Shown: piece by piece, positions 10,098-24,331 of the stretch
Numbering within the stretch: the stretch's first letter is position 1
Layout of the letters: every line of letters starts with the position of its first letter
Source: Tetrahymena elliotti 4EA
Lineage: Eukaryota > Ciliophora > Oligohymenophorea > Hymenostomatida > Tetrahymenidae
DNA: 62,447 nucleotides
NCBI GenBank assembly: GCA_000231825.2
Contig: JH720379.1
Location: 172,360-234,806, forward strand
Reading direction: 5' to 3'
Program-made: the position numbers and the translations under genes
The notes under the pieces: generated by a model
Told to the model about the DNA's origin: nothing
The model's database searches: none
Seen by the model: only the letters and a program-made list of their open reading frames with translations

Positions 10098-13000
10098 ATG
10101 TAGTTACCATCAATTGGAAATACTTAGCATATTCAATTGAAATTTGCATTTGGTATTAATACAAATATCAAAAATAATTTATATTTCTTAGATGAAGAGA
10201 AGATTATATATCCTGCAGGTTTTAATATTGTATAGTATAACATTCAAGATAAGACTTAGGTATATTACCAAGGTTTAACAGATTATAGAGGTATTTCTTG
10301 TATAGAATTGTCACCTCTAAGAAGATGGCTTGCAGTAGGACTTAAAGGCGCCAAATTTGATAACGAAAAATTTGATAATCCTTCGATAGCAATTTATGAT
10401 ACGATTACGCAGCGTAAAAAGCATATTTTAAATTTTAAAGAGGTCAAAATCAAGTATTGGGTTTCTTTAGCATTCCCATCATCACAGTAGGAGGCTAAGC
10501 ATTTAGTATCTCTATCAGGAAATTGTTTAAGTGAAAGGCACAAAGACAAAGAATCTAAGGATAGGGATACTAAAGAAAAGTAAAGCTCTGCTTAATAGGG
10601 TAGTGATAAAATTGAAGGAGAAATTATTGCGTGTTACTGGAATTTATCAGGTAGTGGTAAGATCTTAGCATGGGTACAAGTCTCTTTAGCAAACATAGAT
10701 GCATTTGAAATATCAATCAATAAAAACGATACTTCATTCTTCAGTTGTATAGGAAGAAAGGTAAAAAAAACAGATCGATTGATCACTTTTTTATTTCAAA
10801 ATCTTAAAAAAAGAAAACCGTTGAAATGAATAGATTTAATTTAAAAAAATGGCTTTAAAGCAAGCAATTATTCATTAATATAAAATATGAATCAGCTCTC
10901 ATTCTAAAACAAATAAAAAATATTTTCTCACAAAAAAATAAAATTGATTTAGATAATTTTTTAGATAAAATTCTGATTAGTTTAATGGATTTTATTTACA
11001 TATCTAATGATAAATATCCCTTTATCTCTAAAATTAGTTATATTATTCAAGATAATTAATACTCAAATTTAAATTGTGGCTCTCGCTACTCAATTTCTCA
11101 AATATTTTAAATTTAATTAATCAAATTATGAGAGATAGCTGGAATTTATTAATAAATAAAGAAACAATATACTCAATCTCAATCAATAAATACATGATGG
11201 ATATTTAAACATAATTATTTGTTTATTTTAAAAAATCTATATCATTTATTATTAAGATAGAATTAAATGGATTCTTTCTAAAAGATTTAATTATTTTGTG
11301 AAGTGAAGAATAAATTAAGATTTATATTTAATTATTACTTAGGTTTTTAAGTGCTTTAAGAAGATAGACAGTGTCGAAGAAGGTGATAGATAGGCAGAAG
11401 ACAAATAGAAAGGTGATAAATAGAAAGGAGAAAAATACAAAGCAACTTTAAAAAATCACTGCACATAATTGAATGGAGCTCCTTAAGAATTGTCATAGGA
11501 TTATACTTGTCACACCTGGTTAACATGTGATAACAATTTAATAGTTTGTACAGCAAATGGTGAAGTTATTGTTTGCAATGAAAATGCAGAATTTGTTGAG
11601 GTATTGAAATCATCACCGGTCTTTATTAACAAGCAATCTTGGAGAATTGAATGCATTAATACATACTCAAAAGGTTTTATAGTAGGTGCTAAAGATTCAA
11701 GCATTTATGTATACAGGGCTACAAATGATGATAGAAATCGTTATGAAGAAATCAATAGAATATTATTCAAACAATATAGCGATCTAAAGGATTTATATGT
11801 CACTGGTTTAAGCATCACTCCTCATTCTGAAGACAAAATAGCTTGCTCTCTTTCAAATAATTAAATATATTCTATCAAACTTAAAAGAGACTCAATTTAT
11901 TCTAGTGATTCTGATGAACAAATAGAGTAAGTCTCTCTTGCTTTCCACAGTGGGCCTATCAACGGTATGGATATATGTATCAGAAAACCTTTAATTGCTA
12001 CTTGTGGCAAAGACAAAACCATCAAAGTTTGGAACTATGAAGAAAAGACCCTTGAACTATCTTGGCTATTTAATGAAGAAGCTTACTGTATTGCCCTTCA
12101 TCCTTCTGGTTTACATGTATCAAATTCTTCTATTCATTTCAAAAAAAACAACAGAGGAATTTATCAAAAAAAACAAGAATTCATTAATATTTCATAATAA
12201 AAAGTCACACAAAAAGCATAAAAAGTGCTTCAAACCAATTTTATGAGATAGAATTATTGTATTTTCCATTCAATTTAATAATCTAGCTCTAAAATATGAA
12301 AGAAAATATTCAATTTTTAATGAGAATTCAAAATGTTTCTAAAAGATTTTGAATTTTAAAATAAAAAATTACCATTTTTTTTATTTAGATCAGATAGCTT
12401 AATTTAATTGAATAGATTGATCTTTACAATTCCTATCATATGGCAACTTTAAATAAAATAATTCCAAATATTGATTTTAATGAAACGAATATTAATTAAT
12501 TTTTAAACAAAAATTATAAATTAAGAAAAAAATAATTTTAATTAAGTTTTAGAAATATTTATAGAAAATTGGCAAATCGAATGATGGAAAAAAACCCAAA
12601 AAATCATTTTCAATAAATTTGGAGATTAATTTAAAAAAATTGAGCAAGTTAAAAATGGAATAAATAAAATGAAAGCAATTTTAATTTAAAAAATTTTGAA
12701 AATATTTTGATAAAATAAAATTAATGATTAAAAATAAAATATTTAGATGATTGTATGCTTGAATGATAAATTGAGATGGATGAATATTTGCCTGCATTAA
12801 TCTTCGAACTCAAATAAAAGCAAGCACTATAAGGAAATAACTTAATTTAAACAATGTAAAGAAGTGAGATTCAGTAATTCAGGTCATTATTTTGCAGCTA
12901 TCGATGGTACTTAGAGTTCTTAGTTGATCAAGGTTTTCAGATTTTACACAGGGGAATAACCAGTAAATATGAATTAGAAATGATATTATAATGTTAAATT

Positions 13001-15391
13001 ATGTAATATATAAATTTAGCCTTCTCTTGTTTTCAAAGGACATACTGGTAGAGTAAAAAGTTTGGCTTGGTCAAAGGATGACTCCTTGCTTGCTTCTTGT
13101 GGCGTTGATGGTATGGTTTATATTTGGCGTATTGATAATGATTCAGGAGATCTACGTTTGTATGAAAATTCACATAAGAGCATTCAATTAAGTTGTGTTG
13201 CACTTAATATGGATACTTAAATGATTTATTCTTGTGGTAGTGATAGATTTTTACATTAAGGATTCATATTTGATTCAACTTAATAGGCAAGAAAGATTAA
13301 TCAAGAAGTTTAATTAAGTTAAATAGCTTTCACATCTACAAATAAAATCATGTTTGCTGGTATTGCTGATGAATAAAGAAGTTCTGGTGCAGTCAGATGT
13401 TTATTATTCACCACTCCCACTAATAATAAATACTATGATTATCCTGCACATGATGAATAGGGTATTGAAAAACTCAGAATCACTTATGATGATAAATATT
13501 TGATCACTGCAGGTAGAGATGGTTGCATCATGTTGTTCGAAATTAAAGTAAATTATTTTGATTTGTTTGTTTATTCAGAATATGTATTATATTTTATTAA
13601 TTTATATTAAAGGATAAAGATGCCAGAGGTATGAGACTTAAAGAAGGTTATCCTAAAAATGCAGAAGAAATATTAGTCACTCGTTAAGATTTAGATGATT
13701 TGAAAAATACAATTGATAATTATTAATCTTTGATAGGAGAATTTAACAATTAGACTCTTAATAATCAAACTAATTAAAAGGATGAACAAATAAAATAATT
13801 ATAAGAAAGATTACAAAAATCATTGGAACACAACAAGACAGCTTACGAATAACTTTAAGAAAAGAAAAGAGACATAGAAAAGAAATATGATGAAGAGCTT
13901 AAAATCATGAAAGTAAATAAATTTATATTTAAGATCAATTTTGAATAATAATTTAATGAAATATTTTTATTATAGGAAAAATTTGAAGCTGAAATACAAG
14001 AATTGGATACAAGTTATTAGAGAAAAGTAATGGATGAGGTTGAGAAGCACGAGAGTGTGAAGAAAGTTCATGAAATATAGAGAAATAAGAATAATAGAGA
14101 GAGATAATAGAAAGCTATGTAGTGCTAAATGCAAGCTTAGAGCTTAGATTAAGAGTATTAATAGAAGCTTCATGAAGAGAGAAGTTAGAGAGAAAGAGTT
14201 TAAAATGATATAGATAAAATGCAAAAGGATAATGATGAAATTTATCGTTAAATTGAGTAAGAAACAAAAGAAGAAATAGAGAATTTGAACAATAAAAATT
14301 TAGAACATGAAGCAGAAGTAAAAGAAAGGCATAAAAAAGCTAAGAGTGATGCTGCAATAACAACTAAAAAAATAGATTAAAAGAAGAAAGATTCTGAATA
14401 GTATGAAGAATAGTTCAGATTACATTAAAAGCAGCTTAAAAAATTAAGAGAAGAAAATGAAACTTTGCTGAAAGAAATTTAATAATAAAAAGAAATAATT
14501 TAAGAAAGAGATAAGACTATTGGTAAATAAGAAAAGTAGATTTATAAGCAGAAGAAGAAATCATAGAATTTGGAGAAGTTTAAATTTGTACTTGATCATA
14601 AAATCAAGGAATTAAAGCGCGATATTGGTCCTCGTGAAGACGAAATAGCTCGTATGAAGGAAGAAACAAATTAGATGGATTAACTTTTGAAGAAATACAA
14701 TTCATATAACAATCACTTAGGTAATGCTGTTGATGAATTATACACAGCTTAGGAGTTGATGAACACAGAAATAAAGAATTAAAGAACAGTTATTTCATCT
14801 ACTAATAATAAAATAAAACGTTTCAAAGATGATTTGTACAAGGCAGTTCAACACATTTAAGATTATGAAAAATTATAACAACATGTTAATGAATTAAAGA
14901 GATTATATGCTAATAAGAATATTGAACGTAATAAAAATGATGAATAAATTCAAATGGAATACGAAAACCAAAAGGCTCACTTACAATACAAGGTTTAACG
15001 TCTTAAAAAATATCTCAAACAAGATAATCAAATTCATAAAGATTACAATTTAGGTCTTATGGCAAGCAATGTCGATCTTATTAAAGATATCAACAAACTC
15101 CGTAAGTAAATCAAAGAAATCTAAAAAGGAGAAGGAGGTTAAACAGGAATGCCTGTCAATCATGCTAGATCCCTTACTACTTCTTTCAAACGTGCCAGAA
15201 CTGCTGGAGTACGTTCAAACAGCAAAAATGGAAATAGACCTGACGAAATCGATGAAGCCTTAAATGACCCAGTAGTTTAATAAAAACAACAAACCCTAGT
15301 CATGTAAGCTGATGATATAATTCAACTTAAAAGTTAATTAGAAGAGTTGCATGAAGAAAATAGAGCCCTTACAGCCCCCAATAACTATTGA
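10098..15391 (+). CDS. CFAP57: CFAP57 (WDR65/FAP57), axonemal inner-arm dynein regulator
   Basis: Six exons keep phase throughout (10098-10760, 11343-12116, 12747-12962, 13020-13547, 13613-13912, 13976-15391) and give 1298 residues, close to the 1250 of human CFAP57. The N-terminus shows the family's [15 protein letters not shown] and ISPxRRWLAVG-type strands. WD40 blades continue to about residue 727, including [39 protein letters not shown] and [16 protein letters not shown]. From about 735 to 1210 the protein is an almost unbroken E/K/Q-rich coiled coil, followed by a basic, Arg/Ser-rich tail. This blade-plus-coil order is diagnostic. In Chlamydomonas FAP57 lies along the 96-nm repeat and helps anchor inner dynein arms. 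Ciliates often carry several paralogues, so a letter suffix cannot be assigned. Confidence 0.93.
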
Positions 15392-17622
15392 GATCATCCT
15401 CTAATTTAAAAATAAAAATAAATAATTAAATAAAATATCTTTTGATCAAAATATTTACAATAAACAAAACAGCAATCTACCTACCTACCTACATAATTAC
15501 TTACTTAACATTATCATTTCTTCTAAATTTAATAATTTAATAAATTGAATATATAACTACAATTATTTTATGTCCCCTTATCAAGTTTTAATTCCATATT
15601 ATCTTGTATTAATTACCCACCTATAAACTTTTCATATCAACCTAATATGATCTTAACTTTAAACCTTTTATATCTTTTCTAATAGATATTCTATTTAATT
15701 TTAGAGTAGTAATTTTTTCACCCATAATTTTACAAAATTTAAACATGAATAATTAAAAGATAAAAATAAATTAGAGTTGAGTAACTTTTAATTGACAAAG
15801 CTTTAAAATATTTCCCTTGATGAAAAAATAAAATAATTAGATTTGGAAAATATTTTGTATTCAATATCAGCATATATTTATATGTGCAAAAATAATTGAA
15901 TAATAATATTGAAAGACAAAAGAATAAATCTTTTAATTTCTGATAAAATTTACAAAATGCTTGCTTTTATTTGAAAAATTCAAGAATTAAATTTGTAAAT
16001 TATCAAATAAGACCAAGATATTTAATTAAAAAAGCTTAAAATATATTTTTTCTATTAGAATTTATCAAATGGTTAATAAAAATATAAACTTAAACATCTT
16101 TATGTTTTTTAAAATTATTTTTTAAGCTTCATTTACATTTATTATTCATTATTTTTTTCTGCTCTTGTTAATAATAAATAATTTTGATTAATAAAGATTA
16201 GCATTGATCAGCATTTCCAACAAAATTTATATTTAAAGCAATTCAAAACTTTCATCTGATTTAAAAGATTTTTTAATACAATCAATGCTCACTCTAACTC
16301 TTTTGATTAAAATATTTAATTCTTTTTTCACATTAAAAAACAAAAATATTAAATTTGTTTTTATTTTAACACCAAGAAAAATAAGACTCAAATTTTATTC
16401 TTTTTTTGAAATTTTAAGTTTTATTTTTATTAAAATATTAAATAAAATGAAGATTTAGTTTTTTATAATTTATTTTTTAAGATTCAGTGAAGTATTTTAA
16501 CTATTTTTTAAATGATCTCACTATGAAAATATTAATGACAATAAGTAAAAGCTTTTATTCAAATCCGACACAATAATATATAATATTAGAGTTCTTAATT
16601 TTATTGAAAAACTTTTGAAAAATTAGCAATAAAACATACAAGTACCTTTAAAAGCTTAAAATCATCACAATTGTTTATTTAATTTTTTTATTTTAATTGA
16701 TTAAATATATATTTAAAAATATTAAAATTAATTTTAGTGCTAGTTTAAATTATAAATTTGTTATTTAATAGCTAAATTTCTTTAAAGAAATATTTATGAA
16801 AGGATTAAGATTGTTAGCCAGTAAATACATTTCAGTATAACATCAATAAAAATGTGAATTTATTACTCTATAAATTTGTTTTGAAAGAAGGATTGTGAAA
16901 AGAAAGAAAATTAAGACCTCATAGAATTATTAAATACATTCTATGAATGACGTAAAGTAAAGTAAGTAATATGAAAAATAAATTTTTGTGGTTTTGGCTC
17001 ACTTATTAAAGTATTTAGATTTATATTTGACAAAGAATGTGAATATGTTATTAATAGTTAATAGCTATAAAAATTAATGAGTATTTGAATTTATTGTTGA
17101 AATAAATAGCTTAAGTGAATGAAGTATATAAAATTTTCCAGATATATTTAATGAAGTAATGAACTAACTAACCAATGAATTATCATTGATGAAAAATTTA
17201 ACAAAAAAATAAGGATGAGAAAATGTAAGTTATTCAAATAAATAGATAGATAAAGTAATTTTGAAAAGTAAAATTAATAAAATAGATTGATTGATTGATA
17301 GAGATTTCATACAGTATTTGAAATTGACTGATCAAAGATTGGACTGATTGACAAATTGGTTGAACTAGTAAAGAAAGCCAATTAAATTAGTAGGAAATGT
17401 CAAAAGAAAATCAAAATTTTAATTAAAAAACAAAAGAAAGTGAATTTAAAAAAAGTAGAAACTACTTGAAATAATAATAATAATAAATAGATCTTAAACA
17501 AACACTAATTTTATTAAACGAATCTGTCTGTCTAAAGTAATATAAAAATTGGTGAAAAAGGAAATCGCTAACAAATTAATTTTGCAAGGAAATAGGTAAT
17601 AAAAGCAATTCACAATATAAAA
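15392..17622. other. Intergenic region
   Basis: This 2.2-kb AT-rich spacer lies between the CFAP57 3' end and the carboxypeptidase 5' end. A CTAC microsatellite lies near 15479-15492. No gene recognised. Confidence 0.6.
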
Positions 17623-20600
17623 ATGGACAAGCAAAAGAGCGTGAATACTTCATCTTCGTCTGCTCATAAAATGGGAAAGAGTAATTGACAATTTATAATT
17701 TCATTTTATCACTAAAATTGGTTTTATCACAAGAATTTTTAAGCCTACTTTTTAACTTTTTTTAGGTGTTTTGTAAGTTAGAAAACTTTGTATTAACAAA
17801 TAAATCTCTTTTTATTTTCTTTTCAAATTCTTAACAATCAATCAGTGCATTATTTTACTTTATTTTTGACTACCTTAAAAAAAGATTTAAAGAAGCTATA
17901 AGCAGTAGACAAAGATGATGACTGGTTTTCTTCAAGTTAGAGTGATGATAGCTTTTCATAAGAAGACAATGAGGCAGTCCCCATAGATATAACAAAGTAC
18001 CTTCCTCCTGCCAATCCTTTGATTCCCAAAATATTTCAAGAAGATTATGAAGTGAGAACTGCAATCAATATTCAATTTAAGTAAATCATTAAAAATTATA
18101 ACGAATTAATGGTTAATTAGAGTAAAAAATATTCTATTTTTACCAAAGAAGTTGTTCTACTTGTTTAATTTTTTATTTGATATAATAATTAGCTCACTCC
18201 CTAACTTCAACAAAAACAGAAACTATTAGTTTATTGAACCTAGTGAACGTCCACTTTAGTTGCAAGAATATATGGCTTAACAATAAGTTTTAAAATCAAT
18301 ACAATAATAAAGTCCTTTTGAAAATGCAAAAAATATAGCAGAAAGCTCAATTTCAAAGCATTTGAAAGAAAGAGAAGGAGCTAGTTTAGTTCCAAAGTAA
18401 GAACATGAAGTAGGATTAAGTTTTAACTAGTAAAACAATAATTAGAAATAATAAACAGATAGTACTGATAATGTTTAAGAAGGAAATAATCATACTACTA
18501 TTTAAAGTAATAAAATCATAAATACTGAATCTAATATTTAAGCTAATTAAATACAATAAGAAAGGTCTATAAATCATGCTGCAAATTCTTTAAAAGATTC
18601 TCAGATCATTTAAAAAACAAATGAATAATCTAAATAGGTTAATTCAAATTAATAGTAATCCAACATAAACAACTAAGTATCATAGTAGCAATAGTAATTG
18701 AATCTATAAGTATCTTCTAGTTAATAAAATATCTAAGTACCACAATAAAATGCTAACAATCAAACTAAGCTTAAAACATTGATAGAATATCATAAATAAA
18801 ACAGAGACAATTTAATTTATTAAAAATACACAGATTATAATTTAAATGATCCAACACGTATTGGAGATGTAATATACTTCGCTACTTACATAGCTAATTT
18901 AAAAATACTGATCAAATCTAAAAAACAAAAAGATGATGACTCTGCCTTCAATTAAAATAAGGCATCCTTCAATCGTAAAGTTTCAATTAAAGAAATTAAA
19001 AATTATCATCACAATTTCCACACTTCACATCCATCAGCCAACACAAATGCAGCAATTAATTCAAACTCTCCTACTCAATAAAAAATTTAATTCTCATCAA
19101 GCTTTGAAAGTGGAAATCTCTTTTGTGCATACAAAATTAATGAAACAGAATTTGATTTAATCCTCTAAAATGACATAAACACCAAAGGAAATACTTAATG
19201 GTTCTTCTTTAGTGTCACTAATGCCAAAGCTGGCCAAGTCCTCAAATTCAACATTCTCAATTTAGTATTTTTCATTAAGAAATATAATATATTTAAATCA
19301 TTTTGTGTTATATTAGAATAAGCCAGGAAGTCTTTTTAATGAAGGACTCTGTCCTGTTATCTTCAGTGTTAAATAAAATGAAATATCAGGGTAAGAATGG
19401 GTCAGAGGTGGTTTTAACATCAAATATTTCAAAGGAGACATTCAAAGAGATGGAAACAAAGGAAAACCTCACTACACCCTTACTTTTAGCTATTACATTC
19501 AGCATTCTAGTGACACAATCTATTTTGCACACTCTTTCCCATACACATTTACAGATCTAAAGGAATATATCAATGATTTTATGAAAGATGAAACCAAAAA
19601 TAAGTAAAAACAACATATTATTTTACAAAAATCTCTTCTTTTATTATTCTACAAAAATCTCTTCTTTTATTATTCTACAAAAATCTCTTCTTTTATTATT
19701 CTACAAAAATCTCTTCTTNNNNNNNNNNNNNNNNNNNNNNNNNNNNNNNNNNNNNNNNNNNNNNNNNNNNNNNNNNNNNNNNNNNNNNNNNNNNNNNNNN
19801 NNNNNNNNNNNNNNNNNNTCTCTTCTTTTATTATTCTACAAAAATCTCTTCTTTTATTATTCTACAAAAATCTCTTCTTTTATTATTCTACAAAAATCTC
19901 TTCTTTTATTATTTTGAACATTAAAGTGAGAAAGTAAACTTCAAAAAATAAATAAATTTTATTTGATATTCTTTCGAAACCAATAAATTTTTTTTCTCTT
20001 TTCTATTAATGAAGGCAGACCTTAATTTTTTATTCAAAAAATCTAATAAATTAATTAATCACTTAATTTTCTGAAATTTAAAGAAAGAGTTAACAAAATT
20101 TTTATCAAATACATTCTCTTAAAAATTATTAAAAAAATCGTATTAATTTTTCAGATTTTTTTAATTTAATTAATATGGTTTAAACTGATTATTTATTATC
20201 AAAATCACCTCATTTTTATCAAAAAAACTAATTTGCTTACTTATGACAGTTTAAGCAGCACTGATTAAATTTAAAAGCAAGATATTTTTTATTAAATTTA
20301 ATTGGAGACTTTTTAAAAAAATCCAAGAAATAAAATGTTGATTAAGATTTAATTTTTAATAAAATAAATGGCAAAAAAATTGAATTTTTTTGTTATTTTA
20401 TGGTTGAATTTCTAATGAATTTTTTTGTTATTAAAAAAGAAAAGTTTCAATAAAAAAATTGTGCAAAACATTAGCTGGAAATAACTGTGAGATGCTGACT
20501 ATAACTTCAAGTTCGATGGTGGTAATTAATATATTTAAATTGAAAGATTTTTGATGATCCTTAAGTGAAATATTTATGGTTTTAATAGAAAAGGTTTTAG

Positions 20601-21982
20601 AGGAAGGGAGTTGTTATTTTTGCAAGATAACATCCTGGTGAAACTGGAGGATCTTATATGATGTAAGGTTGTATTGATTTTCTTTTAGGAGATTCTCCTG
20701 AAGCTGAATATCTTAGAGATAATTGTGTATTTAAAATTGTACCTATGCTAAATCCTGATGGAGTTATTCATGGCAACTACAGATGTTCTTTAGCTGGTTG
20801 TGATTTAAATAGAAGATGGAAAAAACCTCGCAAAGTAAAAAATAAGTTTTAAATAACTCTCTTTCAAATTTATTTAATAAATATAAGAAATTGCATCCCA
20901 CTGTTTTTCATATGAAGGAAATGATTAAAACATTTGGCAGAGAACGTGAAATAAAATTAATTATTGACTTGCATGGTCATAGCAGAAAGTAATTGTTATT
21001 TTCTTTTAGAATAATTTTTATTTTTTATTTAATTTTTTATAGAATGAATACATTCTTTTACGGATGTTCTTACAAAGAAGATCCTGTTTTGACAAGAGTT
21101 TTCCCATATATGATGTCAAAAACAACTGATTATATAAATTTTGAAGAATGTAGATTCAATGTGCAAAAATCAAAAGAAAAGACTGCTAGAATAACTCTTT
21201 GGAAGGAGTAAAGAGTAATGAATGTGTTTACAGTAGAGGCTTCATTTTATGGTAAACAAAAGAACTAAATAAAAACTCATTATAGCATTTAAGATTACTT
21301 GGATATAGGCAAAAGTTTGGTTGTTAATTTATATAATTATTTATGGGAAGAAGAATCTGAAGATAATAAGAATAGCAAAAAAATTAGCCATTAAATAAAT
21401 AAGAACAGCATTCTTAAAGAGATGAAAGATAATGAATAAAAAATTATTAATATGGAACAAAAGAGCGACTCTGATGGATCTGATTCAGACCCATCTGAAG
21501 ATGAACTATCTGATGAATAAATGATCAAACTCCTTCCCAAATCAGTTCTAACTAAAAAATAAAAAAAGCTACTTGAACAAGAAGAGGAAAAGGCTAAAGA
21601 AAAGAGAGAAAAAGAACTAGCTGCTAAGAGACTTTAGAAAAAAAGTGAATTAATTTAAGGCAACTAATCTGATTCTTAAACTGACAGAAAAAGATTTTTA
21701 ATTACTAAAGTCTTCCCTAGAGCCTTAAAAGCAGTAGAAAAGAAACCAGAAAATACGAAACCAGAGGGACAAGTGGAAATGTGTGATGTGGCTGTCTAAA
21801 CAGATGCTTCATTCATCATGGAAATGAAGGCTTATTTAATGAAAAAGCAGTCACTTTAAAATGGATAAAGCAATGGTTAATCAATAGTAACTTACTTATT
21901 CATTATCTCATTTTTACTTATTTCTTACTATTTAAAATAAAAATGTTTTATCTTAAAATAACAAAATTACTTACTCTATTGA
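17623..21982 (+). CDS. Cytosolic carboxypeptidase (AGBL/CCP family), tubulin deglutamylase-like
   Basis: Eight exons in phase (17623-17680, 17885-18080, 18193-19264, 19317-19603, 20440-20521, 20589-20834, 20888-20988, 21043-21982) encode 993 residues. After a low-complexity Q/N-rich N-terminus comes the CCP N-domain ([54 protein letters not shown]). The M14 catalytic domain follows. Zinc ligands are His580 and Glu583 in [11 protein letters not shown] and His676 in [28 protein letters not shown] and DLNRRW bind substrate, and Glu746 in FTVEASFYG is the catalytic base. All key residues are present, so the enzyme should be active. CCPs trim glutamates from tubulin tails, with long-chain and branch-point specificity differing between members; this cannot be read here. 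The tail is charged and Ser/Asp/Lys-rich. The last codons could instead be intronic, since a GTAACTTAC donor occurs near 21889. Confidence 0.92.
19604..20439 (+). repeat. Minisatellite-bearing intron of the carboxypeptidase gene
   Basis: This 836-bp intron contains near-identical head-to-tail 26-bp units with the core CTACAAAAATCTCTTC. They run from about 19622 to 19718 before an assembly gap and from 19819 to about 19911 after it. The acceptor ATTAAAAAAG at 20439 rejoins the CCP domain in phase. The units are far more uniform than other repeats in this window, which points to recent expansion. Confidence 0.85.
19719..19818. other. Assembly gap (100 N) inside the minisatellite
   Basis: There are exactly 100 undetermined bases with the same 26-bp repeat on both sides, so the true copy number is unknown and the gap size is probably a placeholder. 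Confidence 0.98.
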
Positions 21983-22279
21983 TATCTTCTGAATTTTGTT
22001 AAAGTTGTTTGTTATTTTAATAATTGGTTTAGATTTTATTTTTCATATTTTGCTAATCAAAAAATATGAACAGAGGGATTTGTTTATTTATTTTATTTAG
22101 ATCTTCTTTGGATGTAAAAGCTGATTCAAAATATTTTAAAAAGTGAAAATAAAAATAATATTTTAATTTTAGGAATTTAAATAACTTGAATTTCCTTTTA
22201 ATCAATTATAAAATTTTGTGAACAGAACTTAATTGATTGATATATTTAATAATAGAATAATCTACTCAAAAGCTAAAGT

Positions 22280-24331
22280 ATGGGAGGCTTCATGATCAAT
22301 AAATTGTAGCAAAAGGTCTCAGAATAATCAGTAAGTTTATTTTAGAATAAGAAACATCAGAATTAGATAATAAATAATATAAAGAACAGGTAACTTGTTC
22401 CTACCTTAATGAGTAATCCCTTAGCTAGAAAAGAAAATTAATTCTATGTTTAGCAATAAAATTAATTACAAAGAAATTCATTTTAACCAACTATTTCTCC
22501 TTCGGCATAAATGAATTCTCTCTTCTTTGATAAAGTAATTTTTATTTTTATTTTATTAAAATAACTAACTTAATTTTTTCTTAGACTAATGGCAGCCAAA
22601 CATTGAGACACCAGAATGAGACTAAATAATCTTAAGGCAGCTTCAAGGTTAAAGTAAAAAAATCCTAAATGATATTTTAAGTTTATTTAAAATTCAGGCA
22701 AAAATAAGATTTATTTTCATCAAAAAAAGCTATCAAATTAAATAAATAAAATGAATGAAGTTTAGCATAAAATTTTAAAATGAATAAAATAAAAAAAAAA
22801 ATTATTTTTTAATTTAATTTACATAGCTACTTAAAGGTTAAATAAAGCAATTATTTTCTATTGAAGATTGTAAATGATATTTCTTTCATGCTGGTTTAAA
22901 ATTGAAAAAAAAATAATATTTTTTCCATCAAAAATAAGCATTAAAATTTACTAAATAAAATGAATGAAGTATTTTAGTTTACTTTTAAAATGAATAAAGT
23001 GAGTTAATTAGATCAAAATTTTTTTTAATTTATGATTAATTTGCAAGAAAACTTCAAGATTAAATCACTAATTTGGCTATTAAAAATGATATTTTAAGTT
23101 TGTTTACAATTCAGTTAAAATGAGATTTATTTCCATCAAAAATGGCATTTAAAATAAATAAATAAAATGAATGAAGCTTAGATAAAAAAGGATAAAATAA
23201 ATAAAAATTTATTTTTTAAGTTATGATTAATTTTCAAGACATATTCAAGGTTAAATTACTTATTTAGATATTGGAAATTTAAACAATATTTTAAGCTCAT
23301 TTAAAACTGAGTCAAAAAGAAGATTCATTTGAACAAAAAAAGCATTGAAATTTAATAAATAAAACGAATGAAGCATTTTGGTTTACTTTGAAAATTTCCA
23401 TAGTTAATTAAATTAAGACTAATTTATTAATTTATGATTAATTTGAGTCAAAAATAGATATTCATTCATTAGTGTTCATTCAATTTAAGAATTAATTAGA
23501 TTTTTAGAAGATTAAATTATTATAAGGGAATTTAATGAGTAAATTAAGATTTCTTTTTTTTGTCTAATTAGGAATTAAGTTCTACAAAGCAAGAAGAATC
23601 ATTCAAAGACAAATTAAATGTGTAGAGTTAAATATTAAAAACAGAGTAAAATTCATTCATTCATACAATATACTTTATATTTATAATCAAAATTCATAAG
23701 CAATCCTGAATTGAGTAATAAACTTATCAGTAATTAATAAAATGGAGTTAACCCTGTTCTGACTTATTAAAGTAAAAAATTATTCATTTTTGCAATAAAT
23801 TTTTCAACTAAATTTAACTTACTTTAATTATGTAACATAGATAATAGCTAATTAAATACCTTTAAAGATTCAATTTAAATCAACCAAAAACCAAAGACTC
23901 CCTAGTTGATGACTAAGAATCTAATGAATGAAGTAGGTGGAACAATGTAAAATAGTAGTAATAGTAGATATAACCAAGTTAAGAGCTTTTTAGCACCTAA
24001 TGCAAACAATATTTTAACAAATATAATCCCAAATACCACAACAAATGCATTCAATATTAATAATAACAATAATAGCTCAAATTTGCCTTAATTATCCTAT
24101 CCTAATACGCAAAATATTAAAGTAAGTCAGTAATTAACATTTACCACAAATAATAATTAACAACAAAACAATACAAACACAATGGTTTCCCCTAAAACTG
24201 ATAACTTCCTGATCAAAAAATCAAAATCCCAATCAAATGCTATTTTGAGATAAAGCAAAATAGGAATTTCAAATCAAGGAAATGATTTCTTTGGCAGTAA
24301 AAAATAAAGATTTACAAATTTAAACAACTGA
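22280..24331 (+). CDS. Q/N-rich protein of unknown function
   Basis: Five exons in phase (22280-22534, 22585-22653, 23572-23645, 23701-23771, 23841-24331) encode 319 residues with no recognised domain. The protein starts MGGFMINK, a weak N-myristoylation-like start, and becomes rich in Asn, Gln and Ser, with a run of asparagines around residues 210-225 and a basic end (IKKSKSQSN, KKQRFTNLNN). The start is 297 bases after the carboxypeptidase stop on the same strand. The exons could alternatively be a 3' extension of that gene. The third intron-exon border is supported only by phase. The intron at 22654-23571 is made largely of tandem repeats. Confidence 0.55.
22636..23450 (+). repeat. About four diverged ~205-bp tandem repeats, mostly in an intron
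   Basis: Blocks starting near 22640, 22849, 23055 and 23246 share the same order of phrases: a TTCAAGGTTAAA-like start, AATGATATTTTAAGTTTATT, GATTTATTTTCATCAAAAA, then AAATAAAATGAATGAAG. The first block overlaps the end of the exon at 22585-22653, so that exon's last codons come from repeat sequence. Confidence 0.7.

Noticed and set aside
19588..19917. Long open frame across the assembly gap encoding repeats of a 26-bp unit
   Set aside because: It is a translation of the minisatellite in the carboxypeptidase intron; the gap is undetermined sequence and the flanking exons splice around it in phase.
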